From the NCBI GenBank assembly GCA_009823395.1, contig CM020508.1:849015-913014 (forward strand): 64,000 nt of DNA. Direction: 5' to 3'. The position numbers and the translations under genes were made by a program. The DNA comes from Thamnaconus septentrionalis. Taxonomy: Eukaryota; Chordata; Actinopteri; Tetraodontiformes; Monacanthidae. Shown here piece by piece: positions 35,458-48,033 of this stretch; within the stretch, counting starts at the first letter, position 1; each line of letters starts with the position of its first letter. The notes under the pieces were generated by a model. It was not told where the DNA came from, searched no databases, and saw only the letters and a program-made list of their open reading frames with translations.

Positions 35458-35997
35458 TTCTTCTTCTTCTTCTTCTTGTCTTTTCTCGTCCTTAATGAGT
35501 TCTGCTCTCAGCAGCAGCAACTGTTTTTGTTTTGTTTTTTTTTGTTTTTTAGCTTCTCGCGAATTCATTGTCTTGCTGTTTATTGTTTACTGTTTGTGTC
35601 AACAGCACTTTTAAAGTGACCTTCTCAAAAGGACATGAGAAAAAAACACTTTTTAAACGTGCAGCAGGAGAAGAAAAAAGAGAGAAGAAGAAGTCCACCT
35701 CCTCTTTGTTTTCTCCTTGGTTTTTAATGAACACGGTGCAAACTAATTACACATCAACAGACGAAGGTGGTGGCTGTCAAATGTTGTGCATTTCAAACTA
35801 ATTAGGGGTTTCCTTTTTTTTTTTTTTTTTTTTTTTTTACTCATAAACGAGTCAATAAAAAAACTTTTTCATTGAATTGTAGTTGTTCAGGATAAACCAG
35901 GGAAAATGTTGTGACTTTGCGCTAACATTTAAATAAAAATTATCATTAATTATAATGAATCTGTTTTGACATTGAGCCATGAGGCTGGATCCTCACA
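35458..35997. other. Non-coding
   Basis: (TTC)n at 35458-35477, a T-run at 35813-35839, otherwise unassigned. Confidence 0.4.
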
Positions 35998-36270
35998 GTC
36001 ATCCTTCACCCCTCTCTCGGGGTATTTTTAGCCCTGTGTTTACAGCCTCGCTAAAGAAAAAAACACCACCCACGTTTTGGATGATCAAAAAAAAAAATGA
36101 GACAGAGTTTGTAGCCAAGACCACCAGAGAAGTGCTACTGCCCTTTGTGACATCACAAGGAGCAGCATAATTTTGGATGCTGGTGATTGGTAGAAGTAAG
36201 AATGTGGGTGGAGCTTTAAAGAAGACAAAACTTTTTGAGAAATTTGTTGGGGGTGACCTAGAAAATATTA
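35998..36270 (+). repeat. Dispersed repeat with palindromic core (copy A)
   Basis: Contains TTTTTAGCCCTGTGTTTACAGCC (36025 region), then TTTGTAGCCAAGACC and CCCTTTGTGACATCACAAGG (36141-36160), in the same order as at 15905-16110. Downstream GGTGATTGGTAGAAG is shared less clearly. Boundaries are approximate. Confidence 0.5.
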
Positions 36271-36289
36271 CACCGGCTATTTCCATACG

Positions 36290-36326
<37 letters not shown>

Positions 36327-38453
36327 TTGTGAGTATTTTATTGTCTTTTCTGAGGTCAAAGAGACACGAGTCCAGCCAGAGACGATCAGAGTGACAGAGA
36401 GCTCAGGGAGAGTTTCGGGGACAAAAGGAAAAAGGAAAAAAAGAAAAAAGTGACATCAGGGAGGGAAGACGAGGTCGGATGGAGGGTTATGAGAAAAAAG
36501 CAGGAGAGAGCGAAAAAAATAAAGGAGTAAGCACAGAACAAAAGGATGAAAACAGAGCAAGACAAGAGAATTATCTGAGAGAGAGAGATATAGAAAGAGA
36601 GAGAGGAAGGTCCCACCCCATCTGCCTGTAAAGTGCATTAAAGGGGAGTCGGGAGCCGCATAGAGGAGCCTGGAGGCCATAAGACCGTCACAAGTGGCCG
36701 TGGGGGATGGGGGTTATTCACTGGGCCTGAACCGGAGGACGAAGGTGAATCAGCCGCTGAAGCTGCTGGAGGCGTCCGTGAATAAAACCTAAACTGAAGA
36801 CACCACGACCGATAATTGTGTCAGCATGGACATTCATTGTGTCAGCGTGGACGTTGCAGTTTGAAGAGTTATTGTGTCCGCGCGGATGGTGCAGCGCAAA
36901 CAGTGATTGTGTCAGCGTGGATCTTGCGGTGCGAATGGTGATAGTGTCAGTGTGGACGTTGCGATGTGAATGGTGATTTTTGTTAGCATGGACTTTGCAA
37001 TGCAAACAGTTATTGTGTGACAGTGGAGGTTGTGGCGTGCTCCCTCTGATCACACACTTCCTCAGTAGAAAACACTTTCATGACAGCTATGGAGGAGTTA
37101 GCAACACTGTCTGGAGGAATGATCGTCACTGCATTATTACTGGTGTTGTTATTATTGTATTATCACTGGAACCTTTTCCATTTGCTGCTAAAGTCTAATC
37201 AAACCTCCAGAGTCGCGTCACACATGTTGGGGTGACATCGTCTTAAAGCTGCAGCACGAGAGCCTGTCTGACATTAAAAATAAGACAAAAGTGCATCTTC
37301 AGAATTAAACTTGACAAAAGAACAAAAACAAACTAACAAAAAAAAAAAGCACAAAGAAAAACTACACAAACACAAAAAGGCGAAAGAAGAATCCATTTTC
37401 AAAGTGCGGTGGAGATAAAGAGCCGCTGAGGCCTTCGGGGGAAGAAATGGCAAAGAACACTTGTGACTTTTTGTTTTCCGCCGTCTTGCTAAAGCGGCGG
37501 CGTCGCCTCCTCCCCCACCAACGCCCCTCCAACCCTCCAACAACCCCCCCTGCCCCCACGCCTCCCCAAAGCCGGCTGTTCAGAAAATGCAGTCACATGA
37601 CGACACATTAGATTCATCACATGTTCAAGCACAACAACAGTGTGGCACAGCTGTTCCTGCGACACGCCGTCCTCAGAGCATTCCTCTGCGTGTGTGTATG
37701 TGTGTGTGTGTGTGTGCGTGCGCTACGTACTTATATAAAAGTGCCAAAGTAAACTCGACGCTCCTTTTTTTCATGCCCCAGAGAGACACAGACGTGATAG
37801 ATTTCAAAGTAAAACCTTCAGACAGCTGAACCTCCAGCGCGTTGGAAAAATACGTATCAGAGAGAGAAATAATTCTTCCTTCAAGCAGCAGTACGCGTTT
37901 TTCTACGCCCCCCCCCTGCCGCTAGAGAGCAGCTCAGCACGACGTGTCAACCAAAGCAAAGATGATCCACGAAGCAACAAACTCCCACTGAATAAAATAC
38001 TTAAAGCGAGAAGGTGCTGGCTACGCTAACGTGCTAATGCTAAAATGATGCTGTATACAAGCCAGAATCCGAAAGGGCTCACCTTCTGTGACCAGAGTTC
38101 TGTCGCCACCTAATGTTTCCGAGGTTTCCGATCAGTGACGGATCTGCCCTCCGACACCTGAGGGTGTCCTACATCGTCCCCCCATCTCCTGTCACTATGT
38201 AGAGTAATTGGGGCTACGCCATGTTGGAGCGGTGTGTCTGAATCCTGAGTGAACATCTGTAAACACAGTGTTGCAGTAAACACTATATAGTCCACTCAAT
38301 GCATCCCACAACGCATCACAAGTAGTGTACAACAGATGGTCACCAACCTGGCAATATATCCCATTATGCATTACGCTGACCCATTGGTAGAAAAGCCAAC
38401 CACAACCAACGAGTGGGTAATTTGGGTGACACAGCCTAACACACTTGTTGTTT
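36271..38453. other. Non-coding
   Basis: (CA)n at 36291-36323. At 36810-37020 a degenerate repeat of TTGTGTCAGCGTGGACGTTG units (about 55-60 bp) recurs four to five times. C-rich tract 37500-37565. No exon is recognised. Confidence 0.45.
36805..37025. repeat. Minisatellite of ATTGTGTCAGCGTGGA units
   Basis: GTGTCAGCATGGACATT, GTGTCAGCGTGGACGTTGCA, GTGTCCGCGCGGATGGTGCA, GTGTCAGCGTGGATCTTGCG, GTGTCAGTGTGGACGTTGCG and TTGTTAGCATGGACTTTGCA follow one another, with GTGA(A)TGGTGAT linkers. Unit length varies from about 26 to 58 bp. Confidence 0.75.
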
Positions 38454-38460
38454 GAAGAAG

Positions 38461-38492
<32 letters not shown>

Positions 38493-38800
38493 GAAGAAGA
38501 CCTTTATTGATCCCACGGCGCTCCTCCTTCTTGCACTGAGGGTGCAGCAGTTGCAGCTGCTCAGGCTCTCCACAGTGTGGTGCAGGGGGTGGGAGGTGTT
38601 GTCCATGATGGATGTCAGCTTGGCCAACATCCTTCTGTCCTCCACCTCCTGGATGGAGTCCAGTGGACAGTCCAGGACAGAGCTGGCTCGCCTCACCAGT
38701 TTGTCCAGTTTCCTCCTGTCCCTGTCTGTGACTCCACTCACCAAGCACACGATGGCATAGCACACCTCAGAGGTCACCACAGTGTCATAAAAAGTCCAGC
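38454..38800 (-). mobile_element. Fragment of a non-LTR retrotransposon with (TTC)n tail
   Basis: The minus-strand frame (38780 down to about 38520) contains VTDRDRRKLDKLVRRASS, DCPLDSIQEVEDRRMLAKL and MDNTSHPLHHTVESLSS, the C-terminal region after the reverse transcriptase in many fish LINEs. It then jumps within AGAAGGAGGAGCGCCGTGGG to the terminal GTGGGATCAATAAAGGTC and a (TTC)n tail (38454-38500 as GAA on plus). So the fragment is 5'-truncated with an internal deletion near the 3' end. The C-terminal codons that are missing here are present at 48484-48620. Confidence 0.8.
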
Positions 38801-39766
38801 CGGTGAAAGTAGAAACTAAACCACCTGTGTCATTTAAGCGGAGTTGTTATGGATCTAAACTGCAGGTCCGTCACTTAATAATTGTCAATTGTCCCCTCAG
38901 GAATACGACATGGCCACAAGAGTTCCAGTGACACAAGGCGGCTACGAATCTGAGTTATATCCAGCAGGATGCTAACGTGGATGCTAACGCGCCAGGGCAG
39001 GAGTTTTTCGGTGGGTGGGAGGAGCCAGAGGGCACATGTCATGTGTCATGTGACTCTCTATTCCCAGAGAAATGACACCACTACAGCTTCTCACATCTGT
39101 TTTTTATTTTATTTTTTTTTAATATATCACTCTCTATCAAACGTTGATAAAAACTGTGTATTGCCTGCTAAAACAGGAGAACCTTGCTGGATATGCGCTC
39201 CTCCCCCTCCCACTTCTCCTCCTCTGCCTCCCTCCACCTCATCTTCCTCCCCATGCCCCCTCCCACTTCTCCATGTTGATTAGCGTCACTTAATTTACAT
39301 TCTTTTTATTTTTGAAAACCCATCACTGTGTGCGTGGGGGTTTTTTTAATTGCGGAGGCCTTTGATGCCAGGTGTGTCGTGGAGGCTGAGAGACGTCCTT
39401 CCAGCTCCTCTCAGTCTAACGACGCTCCTAGGCCCCACATCGCTGTGAGCTTTGTTTAATTTTCACAGGTTGAACCTCCGACAGGCGGAATTAAAATCTC
39501 CTGGAGTGACTCGCGAGTCGCTGAAAGTAAACAACATGTCACACGGTGCGACGACAACAAGGAGAAAATAAAAACGCACCTCTGGAGGAGGAGGAGGTCG
39601 TGACCTGGCGCGAGGCTACAGGTCGGGAGTGGATTTGGTGATTTGGTGATTCACTGAACCAGTGATTCGGTCTACGCTTCGCTCTACGAGTCTTGGAGAA
39701 CAAATTGTTGCCAATGAGTGAAGCAGCTATCCAGTACGCTCAACTGAGGTTGGATTTTTGGTTCAA

Positions 39767-39808
<42 letters not shown>

Positions 39809-40927
39809 AGGTATATATCTCAACACTGTGCAGAACAGAGTCAAGGATCCCACCAAGCACTCAACGACTCAGTGAACAAATCTTTTACCTGACTTTTAAC
39901 TGGTTCTAGCGCTTTGGTTCTCTATAAAAAGAACTGTTTTTGACATATCTACTGCCAAAGAGGCCGCGGAAGGAAGCTGTGTGGAATACTCTGTGTGGCC
40001 ACTAGGGGTGGGGTGGGGGCACTGTCGCACTGGCATTGGCAGTCTGCTTATCAAGGTCCTAATAATGAAATACACCCATGTTTCAAACCTCCAGGTAAGT
40101 CGTCTCTGTTAGCACTGCCGCCGCCGCAGATGCTAATTAGCTTGTAACAGACTCCACGATGGCTGCTAATTAGAATGAAGCACCGCTACTTTTCCCCTCA
40201 CAGTTAACCAAATGTCAGGGGGACAGAGGGAGGTATGGCAGGAGGGAGGGAGGGAGCGACATGTAGATGGAAATATGGTACCAAAAAAAAAAGATGTCTG
40301 GCACGGGCGGCAGTGAGACGCTGAGCCGCGATGAAGTGATGAGGAGCTCCTGCTGACGGCCCAGCGGGCGGCTATCAGCCGCGGAGGGAAGATATCTGAC
40401 GTCTCTGTTCTCCACCGAGACACCGGGAATCAATTAATGTCCTGTCCACACAGAGCTCCTTCCTCTTTTTTTTTTCCATTACTAACATCTTCCTCTCACA
40501 CAAACGCAGCACAGCCACGCTCGCATTTCCGAAAACTGCATTTCTGCTGGTTTTCATCGACGCAAACTGTTTATTCACTCATGAAAAAAGTCGCTCACAA
40601 CTCCAGAGTTTGGAGACGAGCCTCATCAGCGGCTGGAGGGTTTGATACCGAGACAGTGGGGTGGAGGGGAATCGAACCGACCCTACTGCAAGCTCCAGTC
40701 GCATCAACTCACTGTCGCTACCTCAACCCCTCTGCTTCAACATCTCTGCTCCACCTTCGGATACGCACTGTTTTTAACCAATGGATCTGGGATGTTTGAT
40801 CAACCAGGATGGGGCGCCGGCGAAGTAAGTGCCTCGTTCTTCCTTTAGGAGGTCATTGGCTCCGATTCGCTGCCATGGCAACAATCCGAGGATGAAGGTT
40901 GGGTGGCTGGGGTGGGGAGTGGGCGAT

Positions 40928-40988
<61 letters not shown>

Positions 40989-42138
40989 AAGAGGAGGAGA
41001 CGTCTGTGTGATATGATGGTTTTTTTTCCATGCTGTCTGTCCGTCCGTTCTCTCTTCCTCTCTCCCTCCCCCTCTTTCTCCTCTGCCTCTGAGACGTTCC
41101 GGCTCTCGGCTTTATCTGCCCCCGGTGGAGAGTCTGGTCGCCGCAGCCGCTACACAGCCTCATTAATTCAACAAGTTCCCTGGATGAATGAAATGACAAA
41201 CGTATTGTTTTCTGAAAGCCATTCGGAGGAGGGGAAGAAAAAAAAGCCTTGTGTCGTCCACCCACCCCCCTTCCGACTGCAACGGTCTGAAGGGTGTGGG
41301 TGGCGCTTATAAGTGAGGTGGGGGGGGGGTAATATCTGAATCTCAGTGTCTGCTGGAGAAGCCCCTCCCCTAGCAATCACTTCCTGGTAGCCCCCCTGCT
41401 GACAATGAGGAACTCCACAAAGCTTTTCCCACCTCAGTCACTCTTGTCTGTGTGGAGTAGATTGTGGAGTGGGCGGGGCCGGTTGGCAAAGCCACACCCC
41501 CCCACTCCTCCTCCACCTCCGCCCTCCATCCTCGCCATCCATCCAATGTTTTTTTTTAGCATTGGCGATAAAAAACAGAGACCCCTCCCCACACACCTCC
41601 CGCCCTTTGACCCACCCCCGCCCCCCGCTCACTGGTTCCCTTTATCAATGCTCTCTTTACTTTACACTCTTTACCTCCTCTTTTGGCCTGTGAGATGGTG
41701 ATTGATGTATTTGGACGATGGACTCTATGGCGGTTGGCGAGGGGAAGGTGGACTAATTGACCGGAGCATGTCAGTGTGATACTGATGTCTGGGGGGGTGG
41801 GGTCAGCCACGCAGCAGCCACGGCGTATAAGGACAGTGAACAAACAGAGGTGGATGTTGGGGGGGGTGGAAATGACCAGGAGGGGGCGGAGCCAGCAACA
41901 ATAAAGACTTTGCCAAGTGACAATTAGACGCCAGTGCCGCTAATGAGAAGCTTCCAGATAAAAACGTGGGAGTAAATTTAAAGGCGGGGAAGGGGAGGGC
42001 TGAGAGGAGGGGGGGGGGGGCATCTGGCCAATAGCGGGACAACGAGTCGGCGCAGCAGCAGTGGTGTGTGGGTAATAAAGTCTCCCGCCTCCTGGCCGCA
42101 GGGCGAGCAAGCCTCTCTCCAGGGAGAGACGGAGAGCA

Positions 42139-42199
<61 letters not shown>

Positions 42200-42810
42200 C
42201 CAGCGCGGTTAAACAAGCAAAACAAATGGCCGGTGGGTTCGTTGCATCCAGTCAGCCGGTCGGGGAGAATAAAGGAGGCGGAGAAACTTGGATGGAAAAT
42301 GAAGACATTTTACTGCTTGGTACTTTAGGGGAGGACGGCGGGGGGAGGCGGGGAGCGGGAGTAAGAGGTGCACGGCTGTGCTGATTGGATGACTAAACAG
42401 GTGCCGAAAGGGACAGTTCACCCAAAACAGAAGAGAAATCAGAAGTCCCACTTCAGCAAAAAAAAAATCAATCAGAAATTACATCTCAAAATAGTTATGT
42501 GTCTGTTACAAAAGAAAAATCCTAATAATATATACATCTTATGAAGATACAATAAACTTAATTATGCTCAATCAATCAATCAATCAATCAATCATTAATC
42601 AATCATTAATCAATTATACACCATTGGGAATTTACTGGAAATGGAAACATCAGCAGCTGTCGGCTCTTTCACAACTTTCAATCTGGCAACCACTGGTCCC
42701 TCTATGCTGCCACCTAGTGGCCGCACTGACATCATCACCCTTTATCCCTCCATCCAGCCATCCATCCACCCATCACTCCATTTGAAGGAGGAAAGAAATA
42801 GATAGTATTT

Positions 42811-42848
<38 letters not shown>

Positions 42849-43077
42849 CACTCAAAACCTCACAGGGCAGGGAATTTCAATTCACTTTCAATGTTTCAAA
42901 CTAGCTAGCCGTCTCATCACATGACCCTGGAGAAGGCATCAAAGATTAGGACTCAGCCAGTGAAGCCACACTGGAAGATTGATTATTTCAAGCCAGCCGC
43001 TGGTAGATCCCAACCAAAGAGCAACAACAAGGATGGAGACACAGTTGAAGGTACAAAAGCCAGATAATAATAATAAA

Positions 43078-43108
<31 letters not shown>

Positions 43109-44015
43109 ATAATAATAATAATAATAATAAACTGAGTAAACAGTCACAAAAGGAAAAGAGACAACCAGAGAAGAGATATGGAACAAAAGTGCACACGTGT
43201 GACGGTTGTAGCTTGCTGTAGCTTTGAGGCTAATTAGCTACGAATGCAGAATATGGAAGTCACTGAAACTTTCAGGATGTGAGGGAACATTTCTGGGTAT
43301 CTTGTTTGGAAAAGCAGCCAATTTAAGTCGACGCCATGAAGCTCAACAAGGAATCTGGAGGTGAGACATCCACAACCTGGCAGCATCTGGATCAAACCAG
43401 ATACCCACGAACCTGGAATTCCCACTATTTTTTTCATTTTTAAATGATTTTCTGTTCATATTCTCCTTCCATCTAGAATCATGAAGCAACAGTCAGAATT
43501 CTGAGAAGCAGGTTGGATCAAGGGGAGGAAAATAATGAAGGAAAAAAAAAAGAAAAAAGCGTGCTAAGGTGGTAATTGAAAAAAAAAGGGGTGTTGCCCC
43601 CTTTTAGAAGTCTACCTGCGGCGTCTAGCGGCGAGCGAGTCGCCTGTTTGATTGTGACATCCCGGAGAGCAGGGAGGAGGCAGGAAAATCCCAGCGGGGC
43701 ACTAATTAGGAGCCAACCAGGGTTTGAAGCCACTCGTTAGCTGCGTTAGCAGCATCCACAGGCAGGAAGGAAGGAAGGAAGGATGGAAGAAAGGAAGGCT
43801 GGGATCGACCACTGCATGTGTGGTCCAAATCTGTGGTGTGGGGGTAAATGAGTAGCGAGGGGGGTCTCGTCGTGCCCTCTGACCTCTGCTGGAAGGATTC
43901 CGAGGAATCCTGAGCGCTAAGAAACATCTGATCAAAATAATTAGAGAGAAGGTGAGGGGAGGAAAAAAAACTAGCAGGGTTTTAGCCTGTTAGCCTGTCC
44001 TCAAGATGGCCCATA
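38801..44015. other. Non-coding region with microsatellites
   Basis: Simple repeats: (CA)n 39769-39801, (GA)n 40930-40987, (GA)n 42140-42197, (AATC)n 42570-42595, A-run 42816-42845, compound (ACT)n(AAT)n 43078-43130, (AAGG)n 43765-43783. C- or G-rich stretches at 41490-41640 and 42009-42020. No exon is recognised. Confidence 0.5.
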
Positions 44016-44649
44016 CCTCATGGCGAACGTGGATTTCATCCTAAAACCTGACGCACGTTCAAATCCAGAAAACTACGTTAGACCAAAAAAATCCGGATGT
44101 TCAAAACGTTGCGAACGCACGGATCCACGCACGTTTCCTTTGAACATCCCAATCATGGCGGAATTGATCGCACATGAGCGCATGCCCCGCCCCTCCCTCG
44201 GATATGCATATCGATCGAAATTAACTTTGCAGATTGGAATTTCAATCATTCTGCAATCAATCTCAGCATGAAAAAGAAAAACTTAAAGCTGGAAACACTT
44301 CGAAAGGAAGTAGAAACTTGGACAAATATGTAAATATCTCCGCAGACAGAGTTAATTAATGGGCTTCATCATATCTTCGTTCTCCGCTGCGCTCCGTCAG
44401 TCCGCAGCGTCATCAGCCGCGTCTTCCAAAGGAAACCACGGTCAACCAGGTCGATTAATCAAAAGCATATTAGAATCGACATGATGTGCAAAATGCAAAA
44501 TGTATTATTGGTTTCCATTGAGCCATTTTACAGGTCACCAACGTGGATCGTACTATAAATGGCACAGTGTGCCAAGATCAAGTCACTGAACATTACGCAT
44601 GTCTTTAATTGACATACTTGGGGCTTCTTAACACACAAAGAAATTTGTG

Positions 44650-44681
<32 letters not shown>

Positions 44682-45886
44682 ATTCAGAATGTAGGCAATG
44701 AATGAAGGACAGTCCGAAGAGATGAGACTCATGTCCATCCAGCAAGGTTTGATTTGTTTTATATTTATTTATTTATTTTTAAAGGAAAAATAACATTGTG
44801 AATATGTTTCAAATAAAGCTAACAGCTACACGATATGAATTACTGGCAACTTCTGTTATCATAAAAAGCCTAAAGGCAACAGGCAACAACAAGCTTCTTT
44901 TGTTCAGAGACAAAACATTGGCAGAAAAACACAGGAAATTGCGTTACCAAATTACAGGCAGTAATATAAAACCAAATATAAATAAAATATAAAAGCAAAA
45001 AGCAAAAAACCTTTCACATAGTCTTTTACTTTTGTCAAGGGGTTCATCAAGACAATTAATTTACGTTTTAGTCACCAAAGAGTCAACCATTGAGCACCAT
45101 GCCGGCTGGAGACCGGCTTCACTCACTCGTTCATTGAAGCAGCCCTCGCCGTAATATTAAGAGCTACACGCGTGCACCACCGATGATCTACATTCATGGA
45201 ATGAAATGACAAAATTAAATGACCTTTAGCGCCTTTATGGCAATATCTGCTCCGATTATGTTTGGAAATCAGCCTCTCGCTGCAAATTGTGCTTTAATGT
45301 CGGTCTGATCGACGATTCTGTAACATACAGCTGGCATGGTTGGACTGAGGGTCGACTGCTACCGATCGGACTCTGCCAGCTCTCGTTGGAAGGAACCCCA
45401 GCGTGGTCAGCAGCTGTTGGCACCGCGGCTCCTTGTCGCACGGTGTTCTGAAGGGCTGCGGCTGAGAGCAGAGTTCTAAGAGAACCGCCCTTCAAAACCT
45501 GACACGGCTCAATGAAATCAGGATGGTCGCTTAAAATTCTTTGGTGGCTTACTGCTCTGTTCACCTCGTCCTCCATAGTGCCCACGCTGCCTCCAAAGTG
45601 CACAAGCTTAATTTTCTACACCTCACATTCATTTATACTGATCAATATAAATAAATGAGTTGTTCGTCAAAGCCTACTGGAAGCCGCTTCAGAAATCCTT
45701 TCCGAACTTAACCAGTGAGTGTCGCCAACAGACCAACAAGGGCAGAAATGTACGTATGCAAGTTAAAGACTTGACGTGAAGCACCGCACATTTCCACAGT
45801 CAAAAAAATGTTTTGTACATCTGAACGTGAATGTGGAAATGTGCGTATGTCGGGTTTTCGTGCCTAATTATCTTTCGTACATGAGG
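44016..45886. mobile_element. PIF/Harbinger transposon, decayed
   Basis: The left end CCTCATGGCGAACG and the right end TTTCGTACATGAGG are imperfect inverted termini, each preceded on its outer side by a TGTCCTCA-like sequence. Near the right end CCGCACATTTCCACAG and the inverted GTGGAAATGTGCGTATG form a subterminal inverted repeat. The transposase remnant (separate entry) fixes the superfamily. Length is about 1.87 kb, shorter than an autonomous element, so part has been lost. Confidence 0.65.
45185..45600 (-). pseudogene. Harbinger (HARBI1-type) transposase remnant
   Basis: HARBI1-type nucleases carry a helix-turn-helix followed by a DDE nuclease core. On the minus strand one reading shows TTLGF, then FQRELAE, a stop, QSTLSPTMPAV, then IKAQFAARG, a stop, FPNIIGA and DIAIKA. 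These follow the order of the family's ATGSFQ..GD/SQST..R..P and FP..IGAIDGTHIAI blocks. The first catalytic Asp region (IGAID) is damaged: residues are missing between IGA and DIAIKA. There are at least two in-frame stops, so no functional enzyme is encoded. A long alternative frame (45256-45603) is out of phase with these motifs over most of its length. Confidence 0.75.
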
Positions 45887-47589
45887 CCTGAGGACACGGG
45901 GAGGTTGGAGGCTAATGGCCGTGTTAGCAGTTAGCGGCCGTATTAGATTTAACTGCTGCTAGCTGCTAGCTGCACGGTATCAAAAGACCAATTTGTTCAC
46001 AAAACGGCACAAATTTTCCCCAACCAGCCAAGTTTGCTAAACTGTTCCAAGAGGTCGCACAACACAGAAAACAAATACCATAATTTTCCTGTTTGTTTTG
46101 TCTTTTGTTTTTTCCGTTGTTGTCTGGAAAACAACAAAATAGCGCAGCGAGGTGTCACTGCCACTAGCCCCCAGTTCCTGAGAAGCCCGGAGCTAATTAG
46201 CACTTGCCAGAGATTTCCGATGTTCCGACTTTCTGTCTCTCGTGACACAAAAAAACACTTTCTGGTGCAGTGGGGACGGACGGCCGGATGCTGCTAGCTG
46301 TATCCGCTAACCCAGCAGGCTAATTGACTTGTGACAGGAGGATCCCAGCGTGAGCTCTTGCTAATTAGCCGTCGTCCCTGCCGCCGCCACCAGACAACGT
46401 GTGCACTCGCTCACTCTCTCATTCGCTCACTTGCTGTGATATTTGTATTCAGACTCGGAAACAAAAAGAAGTGAGTGTGGGGTGAAGTGGCGGAGCAGAG
46501 TCGTCCGCCACCGCCTCCAAAATTAGTTAATTAAGTGTCGCCAGCCGTCGGGGGAGGAGTCAAGCGGCTGCGGGTGACCCGGTGCTGCCAACACAGACTG
46601 AGAGAGATAATAGTCTGTCAGAGCTGTGATTTCACGCCAAGAGCGTTGGTTGTTTGTATGTTTCTTTATTTATTTTCGATGTTTGTCATATTTTCTTCCA
46701 TCTGCAGACAGCAGTGATGTTTCTGTATCTATTTTTTTATATTTCTCTCACCTAAATGTTAGGAGTTTCAAGAAATATATTGATTCATGTGGTCAATAGT
46801 CAATCATCCAGCATTTACTCTAAATAGAAACAATCAACATCAGCAGTATTTTCCACCAAACCCACTTTGTTGTCTTCCTATCTTCCCGTCCTTTGTGTTG
46901 CATTGCAGCTTCATAAGGAGGAGCCACTTTGGAATCTTTGGTTTGAAGTGCACATGTGCGACGGTCTGATTTTCACTGGAAAAAAAAAAAAAAAAAAAAA
47001 AAAGGTTTGCCAGTCTATTTAGTTCTCGCCACTATCAGGTGAGAGCCAATCAGCAACCACTATAGATTCCGATGTCAAATGATTACTGGTTTGAAGACTC
47101 AAGCCTGAGGTTTACTTTCTTGGACATATTGGAAATTTGACAGCAAAAGGAGATGATTCATTTTTCCAATGTTCAATGGAAACAGAGCATTCTGGTCGGC
47201 GCAATGTATGAAAGTTCAGAAACAATGCGCCAACAATAACAATAATAATAAGCTGATGATCTCAGATTTAGCAGCGGACTGCAAACAGAGGGCGAAATAT
47301 CCCGTCTGTACTGTCCAAGTGTATAAGAACTGAACACTCCAATTAACTTCCTGAGTTTGAGGAAACGTCAAAAACATTTTTTTCATTTAATTTTTGAAAA
47401 GAGATATACATCTATTTTATTTTAAATATATTTTTCATATTTGGTCACTTTTTTAGTAAAGAAGTGTGAAGAAGAAGAAAAAGTCTATCTTCTTCACCTC
47501 CATAATCCCTCCTTCCATTCCTTCTTTCCTGCTGTCTTTGTCCAGACTCTACCTTTATATGGCCTCGCTGTCATGGCTCACTGCCGGCC

Positions 47590-47633
<44 letters not shown>

Positions 47634-47739
47634 GTGCACTGGCAGACACACTGTTTGTCTACATTTTCATGCAGGAGATATTCGTCCTCACACAAAGCAG
47701 CAGACAGCTGCTAACTCAGCCGCCACACAAGGGTGCTCC

Positions 47740-47801
<62 letters not shown>

Positions 47802-48033
47802 CCACGGTCTCATCCCTCTGGATGGAGCTGAAGAGTCTTTTTTCTGACTCCAGTCCTTCTCTGAGAGTCTGGAGCAAATGGATTGTGAGGCAGAGCGGCG
47901 GCGAGGTGGAGAAGGTAGAGGAGGAGGAGGAGGAGGAGGAGGAGGAGGGGAGGGGGGCTCCCTCCTCTTTTTCACTCTGGGCACCGCACCGGATTCACGT
48001 CACGCCAATTTGAGGCCGGCGGCGCTCGGAGAA
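45887..48033. other. Non-coding region with microsatellites
   Basis: A-run 46979-47004, (CA)n 47591-47631, (GT)n 47741-47799, GGA tract 47918-47958. A short inverted match to the palindromic repeat family (GCAAACAGAGGGCGAAAT) sits at 47281-47298. No gene is recognised. Confidence 0.45.

Noticed and set aside
40640..40700. GAATCGAACCGACCC resembling a tRNA T-arm on the complement
   Set aside because: No matching A box or acceptor stem at the right distance.
47441..48013. 190-codon frame with THTHT and VCVCV runs
   Set aside because: Passes through (CA)n, (GT)n and GGA tracts; compositional only.
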